A stretch of 22,523 nucleotides of DNA from Rhodospirillaceae bacterium CCH5-H10 (lineage in GTDB: Bacteria > Pseudomonadota > Alphaproteobacteria > Reyranellales > Reyranellaceae), in assembly GCA_001557035.1 (NCBI GenBank), contig LSKJ01000707.1:1-22523 (forward strand), given 5' to 3'. The notes under the pieces are model-generated. The model ran no database searches. It saw nothing but the letters and a program-made list of their open reading frames with translations, and had not been told where the DNA came from. Positions 7,526-15,252 of this stretch are shown here, piece after piece. Both the position numbers and the translations under genes were made by a program. The first letter of the stretch is position 1, and each line of letters starts with the position of its first letter.

Positions 7526-9058
7526 TCAGGCCTTGGCTTCGCCGAGGCCGAGCTTGGCGGCCAGGCCGATGCGCTGCAGCTTGCCGGTGGCGCCCTTGGG
7601 GATTTCGGTCACGAACACGACCTTGCGCGGTACCTTGAAGTCGGCGGCGTGCTTGGCCACGAAATCGCGCAGCTCGCGCTCCGTCGCCTCGAGCCCCTGG
7701 CGCAGGACGACGACCGCGCCGACATCCTCGCCCAGCATGGGATGCGGAATGGCGAAGGTCACGCACTGCTCGACCGCCGGGTGATCCATCAGGATCGTGT
7801 CGACCTCGATCGGGCTGATCTTCTCGCCGCCACGGTTGATGATCTCCTTGAGGCGGCCGGTCAGGAACAGATAGCCATCCTCGTCGAAGCGGCCCTGGTC
7901 GCCGGTGCGGAACCAGCCGTCGGCGAAGGCCTTGAGATTGGCGTCCGGGTTATTGTCGTAGCCTGCGGTGACGTTGGGTCCCTGGATCACGACCTCGCCG
8001 ATCGTGCCCTGCGGCAGGAAGTGGCCGGCCTCGTCCATGATCGCGATCTTCGGACCCGCCGGCAGGCCGACGGCGCCGGGCTTGCGCTTGCCGGGCGGCA
8101 GCGCGTTGGACGCCATCTGGTGGCTGGCCTCGGTCATGCCGTAGGCCTCGATCACCGGGCAGTCGAACGCGGCTTCGAGTTCGAGCATGACCTGAGGCGG
8201 CAACGAAGCCGACGAGGAGCGGATGAAGCGCAGCTTCGCGGCCTTGGCGGCATCGGCGTGGCTGCGCAGGCGCGTCAGGATGGCCTGATGCATGGTCGGC
8301 ACGGCCGTGTACCAGGTCGGCTTCACCTCCTCGAGCTGGGCGAAGAAGCGCAGCGCGTTGAAGCCCGGCGTGCACGACACTGCGGCGCCGGCACCGATCG
8401 ACGACAGCGTCGCGGCGATCAGCCCGTGGATGTGGAACAGCGGCATGATGTTCATGCAGCGGTCGGCCGGCGTCAGCGCCAGCGACTCGGCGATGTGGCG
8501 CGCCGAGGCCGCGAGGTTGGCCGTCGAGAGCGGCACGATCTTGGGCCGCGCGGTCGTGCCAGACGTATGCAGCACCAGCGCGATCTCGCCATCGACCGAG
8601 ATGCCGGGGCTTGCGGCCTTGGCCGGCTTCAGCGCCGACACGTCCAGCGTGAAGCTGCCGGCCGGGCCGTCCTCGGCCGGGACCAGCTCGATGATCGGCA
8701 CGCCGACCTTCTCCGCCATCGCGCGCACCGGGCTGTCCATGCCCTTCTGCACGATCACCGCCTTGGGCTTCAGATCGTCGAGATAGAACTCGAACTCGTC
8801 GGCACGATAGGCGGGATTGAGCGGCGCCGAGCTGGTGCCCGACGCAACGGCGATGAACGAGGACGCCATCTCCGGCCCGTTCGGCGCCACCATGGCGACA
8901 CGGTCGCCCCGGCCGATGCCGACGCCGTTCAGCGTCGCCAGCGTGTCGTCCGTGAGCTTCTTCAGGCCGGCATAGGTGAGCCAGGGACGCCCCGGCGCGC
9001 CGATGGCCGGCGCATCGGGCTTGCCCGCGGACGTGACGTCGTAAACGGTCTTGATCAT
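7526..9058 (-). CDS. Acyl-CoA ligase resembling oxalyl-CoA synthetase (AAE3/Pcs60 type)
   Basis: This ANL-superfamily ligase of 510 residues would activate a carboxylate through an acyl-adenylate to its CoA thioester. Motifs in order: P-loop LHTSGTTARPKIVPL (163-177), FHIHGL (208-213), YGMTEASHQMASN (306-318), GWFRTGDQGRF (381-391), hinge GRLKEIINRGGEKISPIEVD (401-420) and catalytic Lys493 in GATGKLQR. Compared from memory, it is strikingly close to plant AAE3 and yeast Pcs60, which are oxalyl-CoA synthetases: TWYTAVPTMHQ, RFIRSSSASL and GPNVTAGYDNNPDAN are shared almost word for word. The P-loop reads PKIVP where PKGVP is usual. It starts 10 nt after malate synthase, supporting a link to C2 metabolism. 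Another small dicarboxylate or fatty acid cannot be excluded. Confidence 0.88.
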   Translation of the reverse strand: MIKTVYDVTSAGKPDAPAIGAPGRPWLTYAGLKKLTDDTLATLNGVGIGRGDRVAMVAPNGPEMASSFIAVASGTSSAPLNPAYRADEFEFYLDDLKPKAVIVQKGMDSPVRAMAEKVGVPIIELVPAEDGPAGSFTLDVSALKPAKAASPGISVDGEIALVLHTSGTTARPKIVPLSTANLAASARHIAESLALTPADRCMNIMPLFHIHGLIAATLSSIGAGAAVSCTPGFNALRFFAQLEEVKPTWYTAVPTMHQAILTRLRSHADAAKAAKLRFIRSSSASLPPQVMLELEAAFDCPVIEAYGMTEASHQMASNALPPGKRKPGAVGLPAGPKIAIMDEAGHFLPQGTIGEVVIQGPNVTAGYDNNPDANLKAFADGWFRTGDQGRFDEDGYLFLTGRLKEIINRGGEKISPIEVDTILMDHPAVEQCVTFAIPHPMLGEDVGAVVVLRQGLEATERELRDFVAKHAADFKVPRKVVFVTEIPKGATGKLQRIGLAAKLGLGEAKA

Positions 9059-9068
9059 CGCGATGTCC

Positions 9069-10688
9069 TTACGCAGCCGCCTTTTCGTCGGCGATGATGC
9101 GGTCGTAGGCCGGCAGCGTCAGGAACTCGTAGAACTGCGGCTGCTCGACCAGGTCGATCATGAGCTGGGCGGCATCCTCGTAGCGGCCCTTCGCGTAGGC
9201 CTCCTCGCCGATCTGCGCCTTCACCTTGTCGTTCTCCTCGCGCACGATCTGGCGGACGAGGTCCTTGGTGATCGCGCGGCCGTCGTCGAGCTTCTGGTTG
9301 TGGCGCACCCACTGCCAGACCTGCGCGCGGCTGATCTCGGCGGTGGCGGCATCTTCCATCAGGTTGAACAGCGGCACGCAGCCGATGCCGCGCAGCCAGG
9401 CCTCGACGTAGCCGATGCCCACCGCCACGTTCTGGCGCAGGCCGGCCTCGGTCTTCGGACCGGTCGGCATGGTGATCAGGTCGGCCGGCGTCACGTGGAC
9501 GTCCTGGCGCTTGCGGGCGATCTGGTTCGGCTCCTTCATCACGGCGTCGAACTCGGCCTTGGCGATCGGCACGAGGCCCGGATGGGCGACCCAGGTGCCG
9601 TCATGGCCATCGCCGGCCTCGCGCTTCTTGTCGGCATGGACGCGGCCCATCGCCTCGTCGTTGGCCTTGGGGTCGTTCTTGATCGGAATCTGCGCCGCCA
9701 TGCCGCCCATCGCGTGCACTTCGCGGCGATGGCAGGTCTTGATCACGAGCTGGCTGTAGGAGCGCAGGAAGTGCGAGGTCATGCCGACCGTGCCGCGATC
9801 CGGCAGCACCGCCCACTCCTGCTCGCGGAACTTCTTGATGAAGGAGAAGATGTAGTCCCAGCGGCCGCAATTGAGGCCGGCCGAATGGTCCTTCAGCTCC
9901 CACAGGATCTCGTCCATCTCGAAGGTGGCGAGAATGGTCTCGATCAGCACTGTGGCCTTGATCGACTTCTGCGGCACGCCGAGCGCGTCCTGTGCGGCGA
10001 CGAACACGTCGTTCCACAGGCGTGCCTCGAGATGGCTCTCCATCTTCGGCAGGTAGAAATACGGGCCAGTGCCGCGCGACAGCGCTTCCTTGGCGTTATG
10101 GAAGAAGTAGAGACCGAAATCGAACAGCGAGCCGGACATCGGCTTGCCGTCGACCATCATGTGCTTCTCGAGCAGATGCCAGCCGCGCGGACGCACGAAC
10201 AGCACCGCCGTCTTTTCGTTCAGCTTGTAGGCCTTGCCGCTGTTGGGATCGACATAGTCGATCTGGCGACGGACCGCGTCGGCCAGGTTGTACTGGCCCT
10301 CGATCATGTTGGCCCAGGTCGGGGTCGAGGCATCCTCGAAGTCGGCCATGAAGACGTTGGCGCCGCAGTTCAGCGCGTTGATGATCATCTTGCGGTCGAC
10401 CGGACCGGTGATCTCGACCCGGCGGTCGAGGATATCCTTGGGCAGCGGCGCCACCGTCCAGTCGCTCTCGCGGATTTTCGCGGTCTCGGGGAGGAAATCG
10501 GGCTTCTCGCCGGCATCGAGGCGCTTCTGGCGCTCGACCCGGGCGGCCAGGAGCTCCTCGCGGCGGGCGTTGAACTTGCGCTGGAGGTCGGCAACGAAGG
10601 CGACTGCCTCTTTGGTGAGCACCTTTTCAAACCCGGGCTTGATGGCGCCGTCGATCGTCACGCCCGCCGGAAGGTCCAAAGCAGCCAT
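9069..10688 (-). CDS. aceB: Malate synthase A
   Basis: This enzyme condenses glyoxylate with acetyl-CoA to form malate (glyoxylate shunt or glyoxylate salvage). The 539 residues fit the A isoform (about 530-540), not the 720-residue G form. Family signatures include [19 protein letters not shown] near residue 114, the metal/glyoxylate region [31 protein letters not shown], and the catalytic-Asp region [18 protein letters not shown]. The ATG at 10688 is preceded by AGGGGA. It is first in a four-gene minus-strand run and is divergent from puuD. No isocitrate lyase gene is visible here, and the neighbourhood suggests glyoxylate from urate or oxalate as the substrate source. Confidence 0.96.
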   Translation of the reverse strand: MAALDLPAGVTIDGAIKPGFEKVLTKEAVAFVADLQRKFNARREELLAARVERQKRLDAGEKPDFLPETAKIRESDWTVAPLPKDILDRRVEITGPVDRKMIINALNCGANVFMADFEDASTPTWANMIEGQYNLADAVRRQIDYVDPNSGKAYKLNEKTAVLFVRPRGWHLLEKHMMVDGKPMSGSLFDFGLYFFHNAKEALSRGTGPYFYLPKMESHLEARLWNDVFVAAQDALGVPQKSIKATVLIETILATFEMDEILWELKDHSAGLNCGRWDYIFSFIKKFREQEWAVLPDRGTVGMTSHFLRSYSQLVIKTCHRREVHAMGGMAAQIPIKNDPKANDEAMGRVHADKKREAGDGHDGTWVAHPGLVPIAKAEFDAVMKEPNQIARKRQDVHVTPADLITMPTGPKTEAGLRQNVAVGIGYVEAWLRGIGCVPLFNLMEDAATAEISRAQVWQWVRHNQKLDDGRAITKDLVRQIVREENDKVKAQIGEEAYAKGRYEDAAQLMIDLVEQPQFYEFLTLPAYDRIIADEKAAA

Positions 10689-10777
10689 AGTCGTTCCCCT
10701 CGAAAATCGTTCGGATTTCAGTCGAAGGGGCGATTTACCGCCTTGAGGCCATGCCCGGCAAGGCGCTACGAGGGCTC
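10689..10777. promoter_or_regulatory. Divergent aceB/puuD control region with inverted repeat
   Basis: Both genes must be transcribed from this region, which is 62 nt long if puuD starts at 10751 and 89 nt if it starts at 10778. CCCCTCGA (10696-10703) and TCGAAGGGG (10722-10730) form an imperfect inverted repeat with an 18-nt spacer, and the left arm overlaps the aceB ribosome-binding site. A shared regulator site is possible, but the symmetry is short and one arm carries an extra base, so confidence is low. Confidence 0.35.
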
Positions 10778-11965
10778 ATGGATGCCGCTTTCGTCGTAGA
10801 CTGGCTGAATCTGCTGCTGCGCTGGGCTCACATGATCGTGGGCATCGCCTGGATCGGCGCCTCGTTCTATTTCATCTGGCTCGACAACCACCTGCACAAG
10901 CCGCTCGACCCGGCCGACGAGGCCAAGGGGATTGGTGGCGAGGTCTGGGCGGTCCATGGCGGCGGCTTCTACACGGCCAAGAAGTTCAAGGTGGCACCGG
11001 AGCGGCTGCCCCCCGAACTGCACTGGTTCAAGTGGGAAGCCTATACGACCCTGGTCACCGGCTTCTTCCTGCTCTGCCTCGTCTATTATTACGGGGCTGA
11101 AGTGGCGCTGATCGATCCCGCGGTCCTGCCGCTGACGCAGCCGCAGGCCATCGCGATCGGGCTGGGCTTCCTGGTGCTGGGCTGGCTGGTCTACGACTGG
11201 CTCTGCCGCTCGACCCTGGGCCAGGACGACGCCGTGCTGGGCGGGCTCATCTTCGTCTACTGCGTGATCGCGGCCTGGGCGCTCTGCCACATCTTCTCCG
11301 GCCGCGGCGCCTACATCCATTTCGGCGCCATGCTCGGCACCATCATGGTGCTGAACGTCTATTTCGTGATCATTCCGGGCCAGCGCGAACTGGTGAAGGC
11401 CAAGGAGGAAGGCCGCATCCCCGATCCGATTCACGGGCTACGGGGGCGCCAGCGCTCGGTCCACAACACCTATTTCACGCTCCCGGTGCTGTTCACGATG
11501 ATCAGCAACCACTATGCCGGCCTCTACGGCCACGAGTGGAACTGGGTGCTGCTGATCACGATCTCGATCGCGGGCGCCCTGATCCGCGTCTGGTTCGTGC
11601 AGCGCCACAAGGGCAACGCCAACCCGCTGGTCCTGGCGGCAGGCTTCGTCTTCATCGCCTTCACGGCCCTTCTCGCCCTGCCGCGGCCCAGCGCCGACGG
11701 CGGCGGGCCGGTCGCGTTCGCCGAGGTGCAGCCGATCATCCAGGCACGCTGCGCATCCTGCCATGCCGCCAGGCCGACGCAGGAGGGCTTCCTGGCGCCG
11801 CCCAAGGGAATCCTGCTGGAGACGCCGTCGCAAATCCACGCGATGGCTGCGGCGATCAACCAGCAGGCCGCCGCCTCGCGCGTCATGCCGCCCGGGAACA
11901 TGACGAACATCACCGATGCCGAGCGCCGCATGATTGCGCGCTGGTTCAAAGGCGGCGCACAATAG
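10778..11965 (+). CDS. puuD: Urate hydroxylase PuuD, membrane protein with C-terminal cytochrome c domain
   Basis: PuuD oxidises urate to 5-hydroxyisourate in purine catabolism and passes electrons through its own cytochrome c. The N-terminal urate-oxidase membrane domain has about eight hydrophobic segments and the family opening WLNLLLRWAHMIVGIAWIGASFYFIWLDNHL, followed by EVWAVHGGGFY and HWFKWEAYTT. The C-terminal domain carries the haem motif CASCH (Cys325, Cys328, His329), with a likely axial Met370 in RVMPPGNMTNIT. Length is 395 residues from the ATG at 10778. An in-frame ATG at 10751 would add nine residues; I prefer 10778 because homologues begin just before WLNLLLRW and GAGGG precedes it. 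It is divergent from malate synthase, and the nuclease-like gene starts 4 nt downstream. Confidence 0.94.
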   Translation: MDAAFVVDWLNLLLRWAHMIVGIAWIGASFYFIWLDNHLHKPLDPADEAKGIGGEVWAVHGGGFYTAKKFKVAPERLPPELHWFKWEAYTTLVTGFFLLCLVYYYGAEVALIDPAVLPLTQPQAIAIGLGFLVLGWLVYDWLCRSTLGQDDAVLGGLIFVYCVIAAWALCHIFSGRGAYIHFGAMLGTIMVLNVYFVIIPGQRELVKAKEEGRIPDPIHGLRGRQRSVHNTYFTLPVLFTMISNHYAGLYGHEWNWVLLITISIAGALIRVWFVQRHKGNANPLVLAAGFVFIAFTALLALPRPSADGGGPVAFAEVQPIIQARCASCHAARPTQEGFLAPPKGILLETPSQIHAMAAAINQQAAASRVMPPGNMTNITDAERRMIARWFKGGAQ

Positions 11966-11969
11966 CGGC

Positions 11970-12431
11970 ATGAACCTCCGCACCCGCGGCTTGCCGTGGC
12001 GCCGTCTCCTGACGGCGGCGCTGGCGGCGGTCGCGATCTTCCTCTTCTGGTCCCAGACTTCCGAACGCGGCCAGCGCGAGGCCGCGCGCGGCACCACGAT
12101 CTCGGCCGAAGCCCGCGAGGCCGGCCAGGGCTGGGGCGCGAGCGTCGGGTTCGCCGACCAGCGCCGCCTCGACGAGCATTATCAGAAGCACGGTGCCGAG
12201 TTCGGCCGCATCACCAAACAGGACTATCTTCGCCAGGCACAATTACTGCGGGACGCCAAAGCCGGCGGTCCGATCCTCGAGACGGTGAGGCGCGACGGCG
12301 TGGTGACGCGCTTCGACCGCGACACCGGCGCCTTCATCGCCTTCAATGCCAACGGCGTCATACGCACATTTTTCAAACCCAACGACGGCGAGCGCTACTT
12401 CCGCCGGCAATCCGAAAGAAGGAACGATTGA
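11970..12431 (+). CDS. Putative membrane-anchored BECR-fold nuclease (toxin-like) small protein
   Basis: The 153-residue protein has a basic N-terminus, one hydrophobic segment (about 13-27, LLTAALAAVAIFLFW) without an obvious cleavage site or lipobox, and a basic C-terminal domain predicted to face the periplasm. The domain pattern LDEHYQKHGAEFG (68-79), QDYLRQAQLL (84-93), VRRDGVVTRFDRDTGAFIAF (106-125) and GVIRTFFKPNDGERYF (129-144) resembles the Barnase-EndoU-ColicinE5/D-RelE (BECR/PBECR) nucleases at the ends of polymorphic toxins. Candidate active residues are His70, His74, Arg114, Thr133 and Lys136. This is pattern recognition, not a search result. The ATG at 11970 was chosen because it begins the membrane anchor, 4 nt after puuD. 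The next gene overlaps its stop and encodes an acidic protein, as expected of an immunity partner. A non-toxic house-keeping role remains possible. Confidence 0.6.
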   Translation: MNLRTRGLPWRRLLTAALAAVAIFLFWSQTSERGQREAARGTTISAEAREAGQGWGASVGFADQRRLDEHYQKHGAEFGRITKQDYLRQAQLLRDAKAGGPILETVRRDGVVTRFDRDTGAFIAFNANGVIRTFFKPNDGERYFRRQSERRND

Positions 12432-12811
12432 ACCCGCCATCACCACCGCCCGGCCCGCCCAACATGGCCGACCTGCAGGAACTGATCGACCAGTGGGCGA
12501 CTTTCGCCGGCGATCTGGAGCGGGAGGGTTACACGTTCGACCTCGACAACTGGCTGAACGACGTCGACGTGCGCGAGCTGATCCTGGAGGCACTGCCGAT
12601 GTTCAGCCGCGAGGAGATGGGCGACCATGCGCTGAAGCTCGACGCCGCGGACCGCACCTTCAAGGGCGCGACACGCGAATTCAAGCGCTGCGTCTGGGGC
12701 AGTGGCACCGCCCGCAAGGAGAAATGGACCGCCCAGAATAACTGGTGGTACTTCCGCACACCGGCCCGCTCCAACGACCAGCTTGAAGACGAGCTCGCGA
12801 CGGTTCGATAA
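12428..12811 (+). CDS. Small acidic protein, candidate immunity partner of the upstream nuclease-like gene
   Basis: I do not recognise a named family. The 127-residue protein has no signal peptide or membrane segment. It has a Pro-rich start and roughly 23 acidic against 15 basic residues. It also has a conserved-looking C-terminal half (LDAADRTFKGATREFKRCVW, then NNWWYFRTP). I favour a TTG start at 12428 because AAGGA lies 4 nt upstream and the codon overlaps the previous stop (TTGA), which would couple the two genes. The ATG at 12464 (MADLQELIDQ) has no ribosome-binding site but would give a 115-residue product. Acidic charge, cytosolic location and coupling to a basic exported nuclease-like protein suggest an inhibitor, as barstar is for barnase. 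This function is inferred only. Confidence 0.6.
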   Translation: MNPPSPPPGPPNMADLQELIDQWATFAGDLEREGYTFDLDNWLNDVDVRELILEALPMFSREEMGDHALKLDAADRTFKGATREFKRCVWGSGTARKEKWTAQNNWWYFRTPARSNDQLEDELATVR

Positions 12812-12819
12812 GACGAAGC

Positions 12820-13587
12820 ATGAGCACGCCGAAAATCGTGGTCGAGGCCCAGGGGCCCGTGACCACCATCACCATCAATCGGCCGCACGCCCGGAACGCC
12901 CTCGACAACGAGGCCGCACATGGGCTGGCCGAGGCGCTGCGCGCCTTCGAGGCCGATCCCGAGGCGCGCGTCGCCGTGCTGACCGGTGCCGGCGGCGCCT
13001 TCTGCGCCGGCGCCGACCTGAAGGAGCTTGGTTCGGGCACCGATTATTTTCCATGGGCCGGCAGCGACGAGGGTCCGCTGCGGGCACCTCTGTCCAAGCC
13101 TGTGATCGCCGCGATCGAGGGCCATGCCTGCGCCGGCGGCCTGGGGGTCGCGCTGTTCTGCGACATCCGCATCGTCGACGAGACGGCAACCTTCGGCGTC
13201 TTCTCGCGGCGCTGGGGCGTGCCCATGAGCGACGGCACGACGGTGCGCCTGCCGCGCATCGTGGGCCAGGGCCGCGCCATGGACATGCTGCTGACCGGGC
13301 GCGCCGTCGGCGCCGACGAGGCCATCGCGATGGGGCTCGCTACCCGCAAGGTGGCACGCGGCACGACGCGGGCCGAGGCCGAGACGCTGGCGCGCCAGAT
13401 CGCGGGCTTTCCGCCGATCGCCATGACGTCGGATCGCCGGTCGACCTACGAGGCCTTCGACCGCGACGAGGCCGCGGCCATCCGGCGCGAGATGGAATTG
13501 TCGCTCGACGCCCGTCGGCAGGAATCGCAGGGCGGCGCGGCGCGCTTCGCCAGCGGCGAAGGCCGGCACGGCCAGTTCAAGAAATAG
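12820..13587 (+). CDS. Crotonase-family protein lacking both catalytic glutamates
   Basis: The 255-residue protein has the crotonase fold. The oxyanion-hole segments are FCAGADLKEL (61-70) and GHACAGGLGVALFCD (101-115). In enoyl-CoA hydratase the two catalytic acids correspond to rat Glu144 and Glu164; aligned by eye these are Gly109 and Ser129 here, so ordinary hydration is unlikely. Crotonases with other acids act as isomerases, thioesterases, dehalogenases or decarboxylases. RRWGVPMSDGTTVRLPRIVG (130-149) and the C-terminal QGGAARFASGEG are shared with the second crotonase in this window, so the two are paralogues. It starts 8 nt after the acidic small protein and lies 30 nt before a quinone-reductase-type dehydrogenase. 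Confidence 0.88.
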   Translation: MSTPKIVVEAQGPVTTITINRPHARNALDNEAAHGLAEALRAFEADPEARVAVLTGAGGAFCAGADLKELGSGTDYFPWAGSDEGPLRAPLSKPVIAAIEGHACAGGLGVALFCDIRIVDETATFGVFSRRWGVPMSDGTTVRLPRIVGQGRAMDMLLTGRAVGADEAIAMGLATRKVARGTTRAEAETLARQIAGFPPIAMTSDRRSTYEAFDRDEAAAIRREMELSLDARRQESQGGAARFASGEGRHGQFKK

Positions 13588-13617
13588 AATTCAGGAAAGA
13601 CTTCGAGAGGTACGAAA

Positions 13618-14640
13618 ATGCGGGCGCTGGTTTGTCATGCCTATGGTCCGATCGACAGCCTGAAGGTCGAGGACATCCCGCAGCCCGTGCCGAAAGCGGG
13701 CGAGGTCTTGGTGCGGGTGCGCGCCGCCGGCGTCAGCTTCGCCGCCATGCTGGGTGTGCAGGGCAAGCACCAAAACAAGCCCGCCCTGCCCTACGTGCCG
13801 GGCAACGAGCTGGCCGGCCACGTCGTGGCGCTGGGCGAGGGCGTGACCAACGTGGCGGTGGGCGACCGCGTCGCCACCGGCGTCAGCCAGGGCGCCTTCG
13901 CCGAATATGCGACGGCGGCGGCGGCGAACCTCGTCCACATTCCCGAGATCATGCCCTACGCCGAGGCAACGAATTTCCCGACCCTCTATCCGACCGCCTA
14001 CGGCGCGCTGAAGTGGAAGGCCGACATGCAGCCCGGCGAAGTGCTGCTGGTGCACGGGGCGGGCGGCGGCTCGGGCCTGACGGCCATCGAGGTCGGCAAG
14101 GCGATGGGTGCGGTGGTGATCGCCAGCGCCGGTGGCGCCGACAAGCTCAAGGCCGCGCAGGAGGCCGGCGCCGATCACCTGATCGACTACCGCTCGGAGG
14201 ATCTGCGCACCCGGGTGCTGGAAATCACCGGCGGCCGCGGCGCCGACGTGATCTACGACCCGGTCGGCGGCTCGGCCTTCGATGCGTCGCTGCGTTGCGT
14301 GGCGCCCGAGGGCCGCCTCATCCCGATGGGCTTCGCCAGCGGCACCGTCCCGCAGATTCCGGCCAACATCCTGCTGGTCAAGAACGTGACCGTGATCGGC
14401 TTCTACTACGGCTACTGGAACGGCTGGGGTGGCAAGACCGCGCCATCCCCGAAGGAGGCGGCTTCCCTCGCCCAACGCCGCGCCATGGTGGCCGATGCAC
14501 AGAGGGTGCTCACGGGCTGGTTCACCGAAGGCAAGCTGAAGGCCACGGTCGCCGCCACCTACGACCTCGCGGATTGGATGAAGGGATTCCGGCTGATCGA
14601 GGAGCGCACCGTCGTCGGCAAGGCGATCCTCGTCCCCTGA
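13618..14640 (+). CDS. NADPH:quinone oxidoreductase-type medium-chain dehydrogenase/reductase
   Basis: This zinc-free MDR protein of 340 residues would use NADPH to reduce quinones or enoyl compounds. The N-terminal GroES-like domain includes VRVRAAGVSFAAMLG (32-46) and PYVPGNELAGHV (58-69). The Rossmann domain has VHGAGGGSGLTAIEVGKAMGA (145-165). The Cys/His zinc ligands of alcohol dehydrogenases are absent. The family also includes acrylyl-CoA and crotonyl-CoA reductases, so given the adjacent crotonase an enoyl-CoA substrate is possible. GAGAGG-type purines (CGAGAGGTACGAAA) precede the ATG at 13618. Confidence 0.92.
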   Translation: MRALVCHAYGPIDSLKVEDIPQPVPKAGEVLVRVRAAGVSFAAMLGVQGKHQNKPALPYVPGNELAGHVVALGEGVTNVAVGDRVATGVSQGAFAEYATAAAANLVHIPEIMPYAEATNFPTLYPTAYGALKWKADMQPGEVLLVHGAGGGSGLTAIEVGKAMGAVVIASAGGADKLKAAQEAGADHLIDYRSEDLRTRVLEITGGRGADVIYDPVGGSAFDASLRCVAPEGRLIPMGFASGTVPQIPANILLVKNVTVIGFYYGYWNGWGGKTAPSPKEAASLAQRRAMVADAQRVLTGWFTEGKLKATVAATYDLADWMKGFRLIEERTVVGKAILVP

Positions 14641-14669
14641 CGCAAACCCGGTCTGCGGCAACTTGTCGG

Positions 14670-14687
14670 GCCGGAGGATATTCCGGC
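14670..14687. terminator. Short hairpin between dehydrogenase and STAS-like gene
   Basis: GCCGGA (14670-14675) and TCCGGC (14682-14687) form a 6-bp stem with a 6-nt loop, 29 nt after the dehydrogenase stop and 13 nt before the next start codon. There is no U-tract, so factor-independent termination is doubtful; it could equally shape the 5' end of the next mRNA. Confidence 0.3.
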
Positions 14688-14700
14688 ATAGTCGGCTCGC

Positions 14701-15078
14701 ATGCCGGTACAGTGGACGATCTCCAATCCCCACCGCCTCGTGATTGCCGTCGCGCGCGACGAGCTTCACCTGCAGGACGTCGAGAACTATCTCGACGGCG
14801 TGGCGGTGGCGGATGCTCTGCCGTACCGCAAGATCTTCGATACGACGCACGCGCGGATGATGCTGAGCGACGCCGACGTGATGACGCTCGGGGCCCGCAT
14901 CCGCGCCTACATGAAGGTCGGCCCGCTAGGCCCGCTCGCCATCGTCGCGGTGACCGACCGCTCCTATCAGCAGGTCCGCCTGTTCGAGGTACTGGCCGAG
15001 GGCAATCGCCCGATCAGGATCTTCCGCGAGCTTCACCTCGCGCGCGAGTGGCTGGATGCGTTCGACGAGGCAATCTAG
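14701..15078 (+). CDS. SpoIIAA/STAS-like hypothetical protein
   Basis: This 125-residue soluble protein has the alternating strand/helix pattern of the SpoIIAA-like/STAS group common in alphaproteobacteria. It has an N-terminal beta pair (VQWTISNPHRLVIAVARDE), a central helix, and a C-terminal strand and helix ending in IFRELHLAREWLDAF. No catalytic motif is visible and its role is unknown. The ATG at 14701 is fixed on the upstream side by an in-frame TAG four codons earlier. No ribosome-binding site lies at the usual distance; a GGAGG sits about 24 nt upstream inside a small hairpin. Translation may therefore be weak or leaderless. It is convergent with the PhyH-like gene. Confidence 0.75.
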   Translation: MPVQWTISNPHRLVIAVARDELHLQDVENYLDGVAVADALPYRKIFDTTHARMMLSDADVMTLGARIRAYMKVGPLGPLAIVAVTDRSYQQVRLFEVLAEGNRPIRIFRELHLAREWLDAFDEAI

Positions 15079-15109
15079 CTACCTGAAAATCAGGACTCAG
15101 AAAAATTCC

Positions 15110-15227
15110 GTCGTCTCGACCGGAGCACCGAAGGTGCGAAGCGGAGAGACCTTCTTTCCTCCCAAAGCCGGCAATTGGTGGAGACAAGGTCTCTCCGCTC
15201 CGCGCTACGCGCTCCGGTCGAGACGAC
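15110..15227. repeat. Long intergenic inverted repeat between convergent genes
   Basis: The left arm (15110-15153) and right arm (15186-15227) match over their outer 17 nt and inner 14-16 nt, with a divergent middle and a 32-nt loop. The outer arms start GTCGTCTCGACCGGAGC and the inner ends read GCGGAGAGACCTT. It fills the gap between the STAS-like gene (stop 15078) and the PhyH-like gene (stop 15253). It would fold into a long hairpin on either RNA strand, in the same type of position as the palindrome at 6019-6108. Confidence 0.8.
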
Positions 15228-15252
15228 AGGTTTTCTACAAATTTCTCAAATT

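Noticed and set aside
7334..10799. Two long plus-strand open frames opposite the ligase and malate synthase
   Set aside because: Antisense shadows of two proteins with complete family motifs.
15082..15094. CCTGA-AAA-TCAGG mini-hairpin as intrinsic terminator
   Set aside because: The stem is 5 bp and no U-run follows; the larger inverted repeat just downstream is the better candidate.
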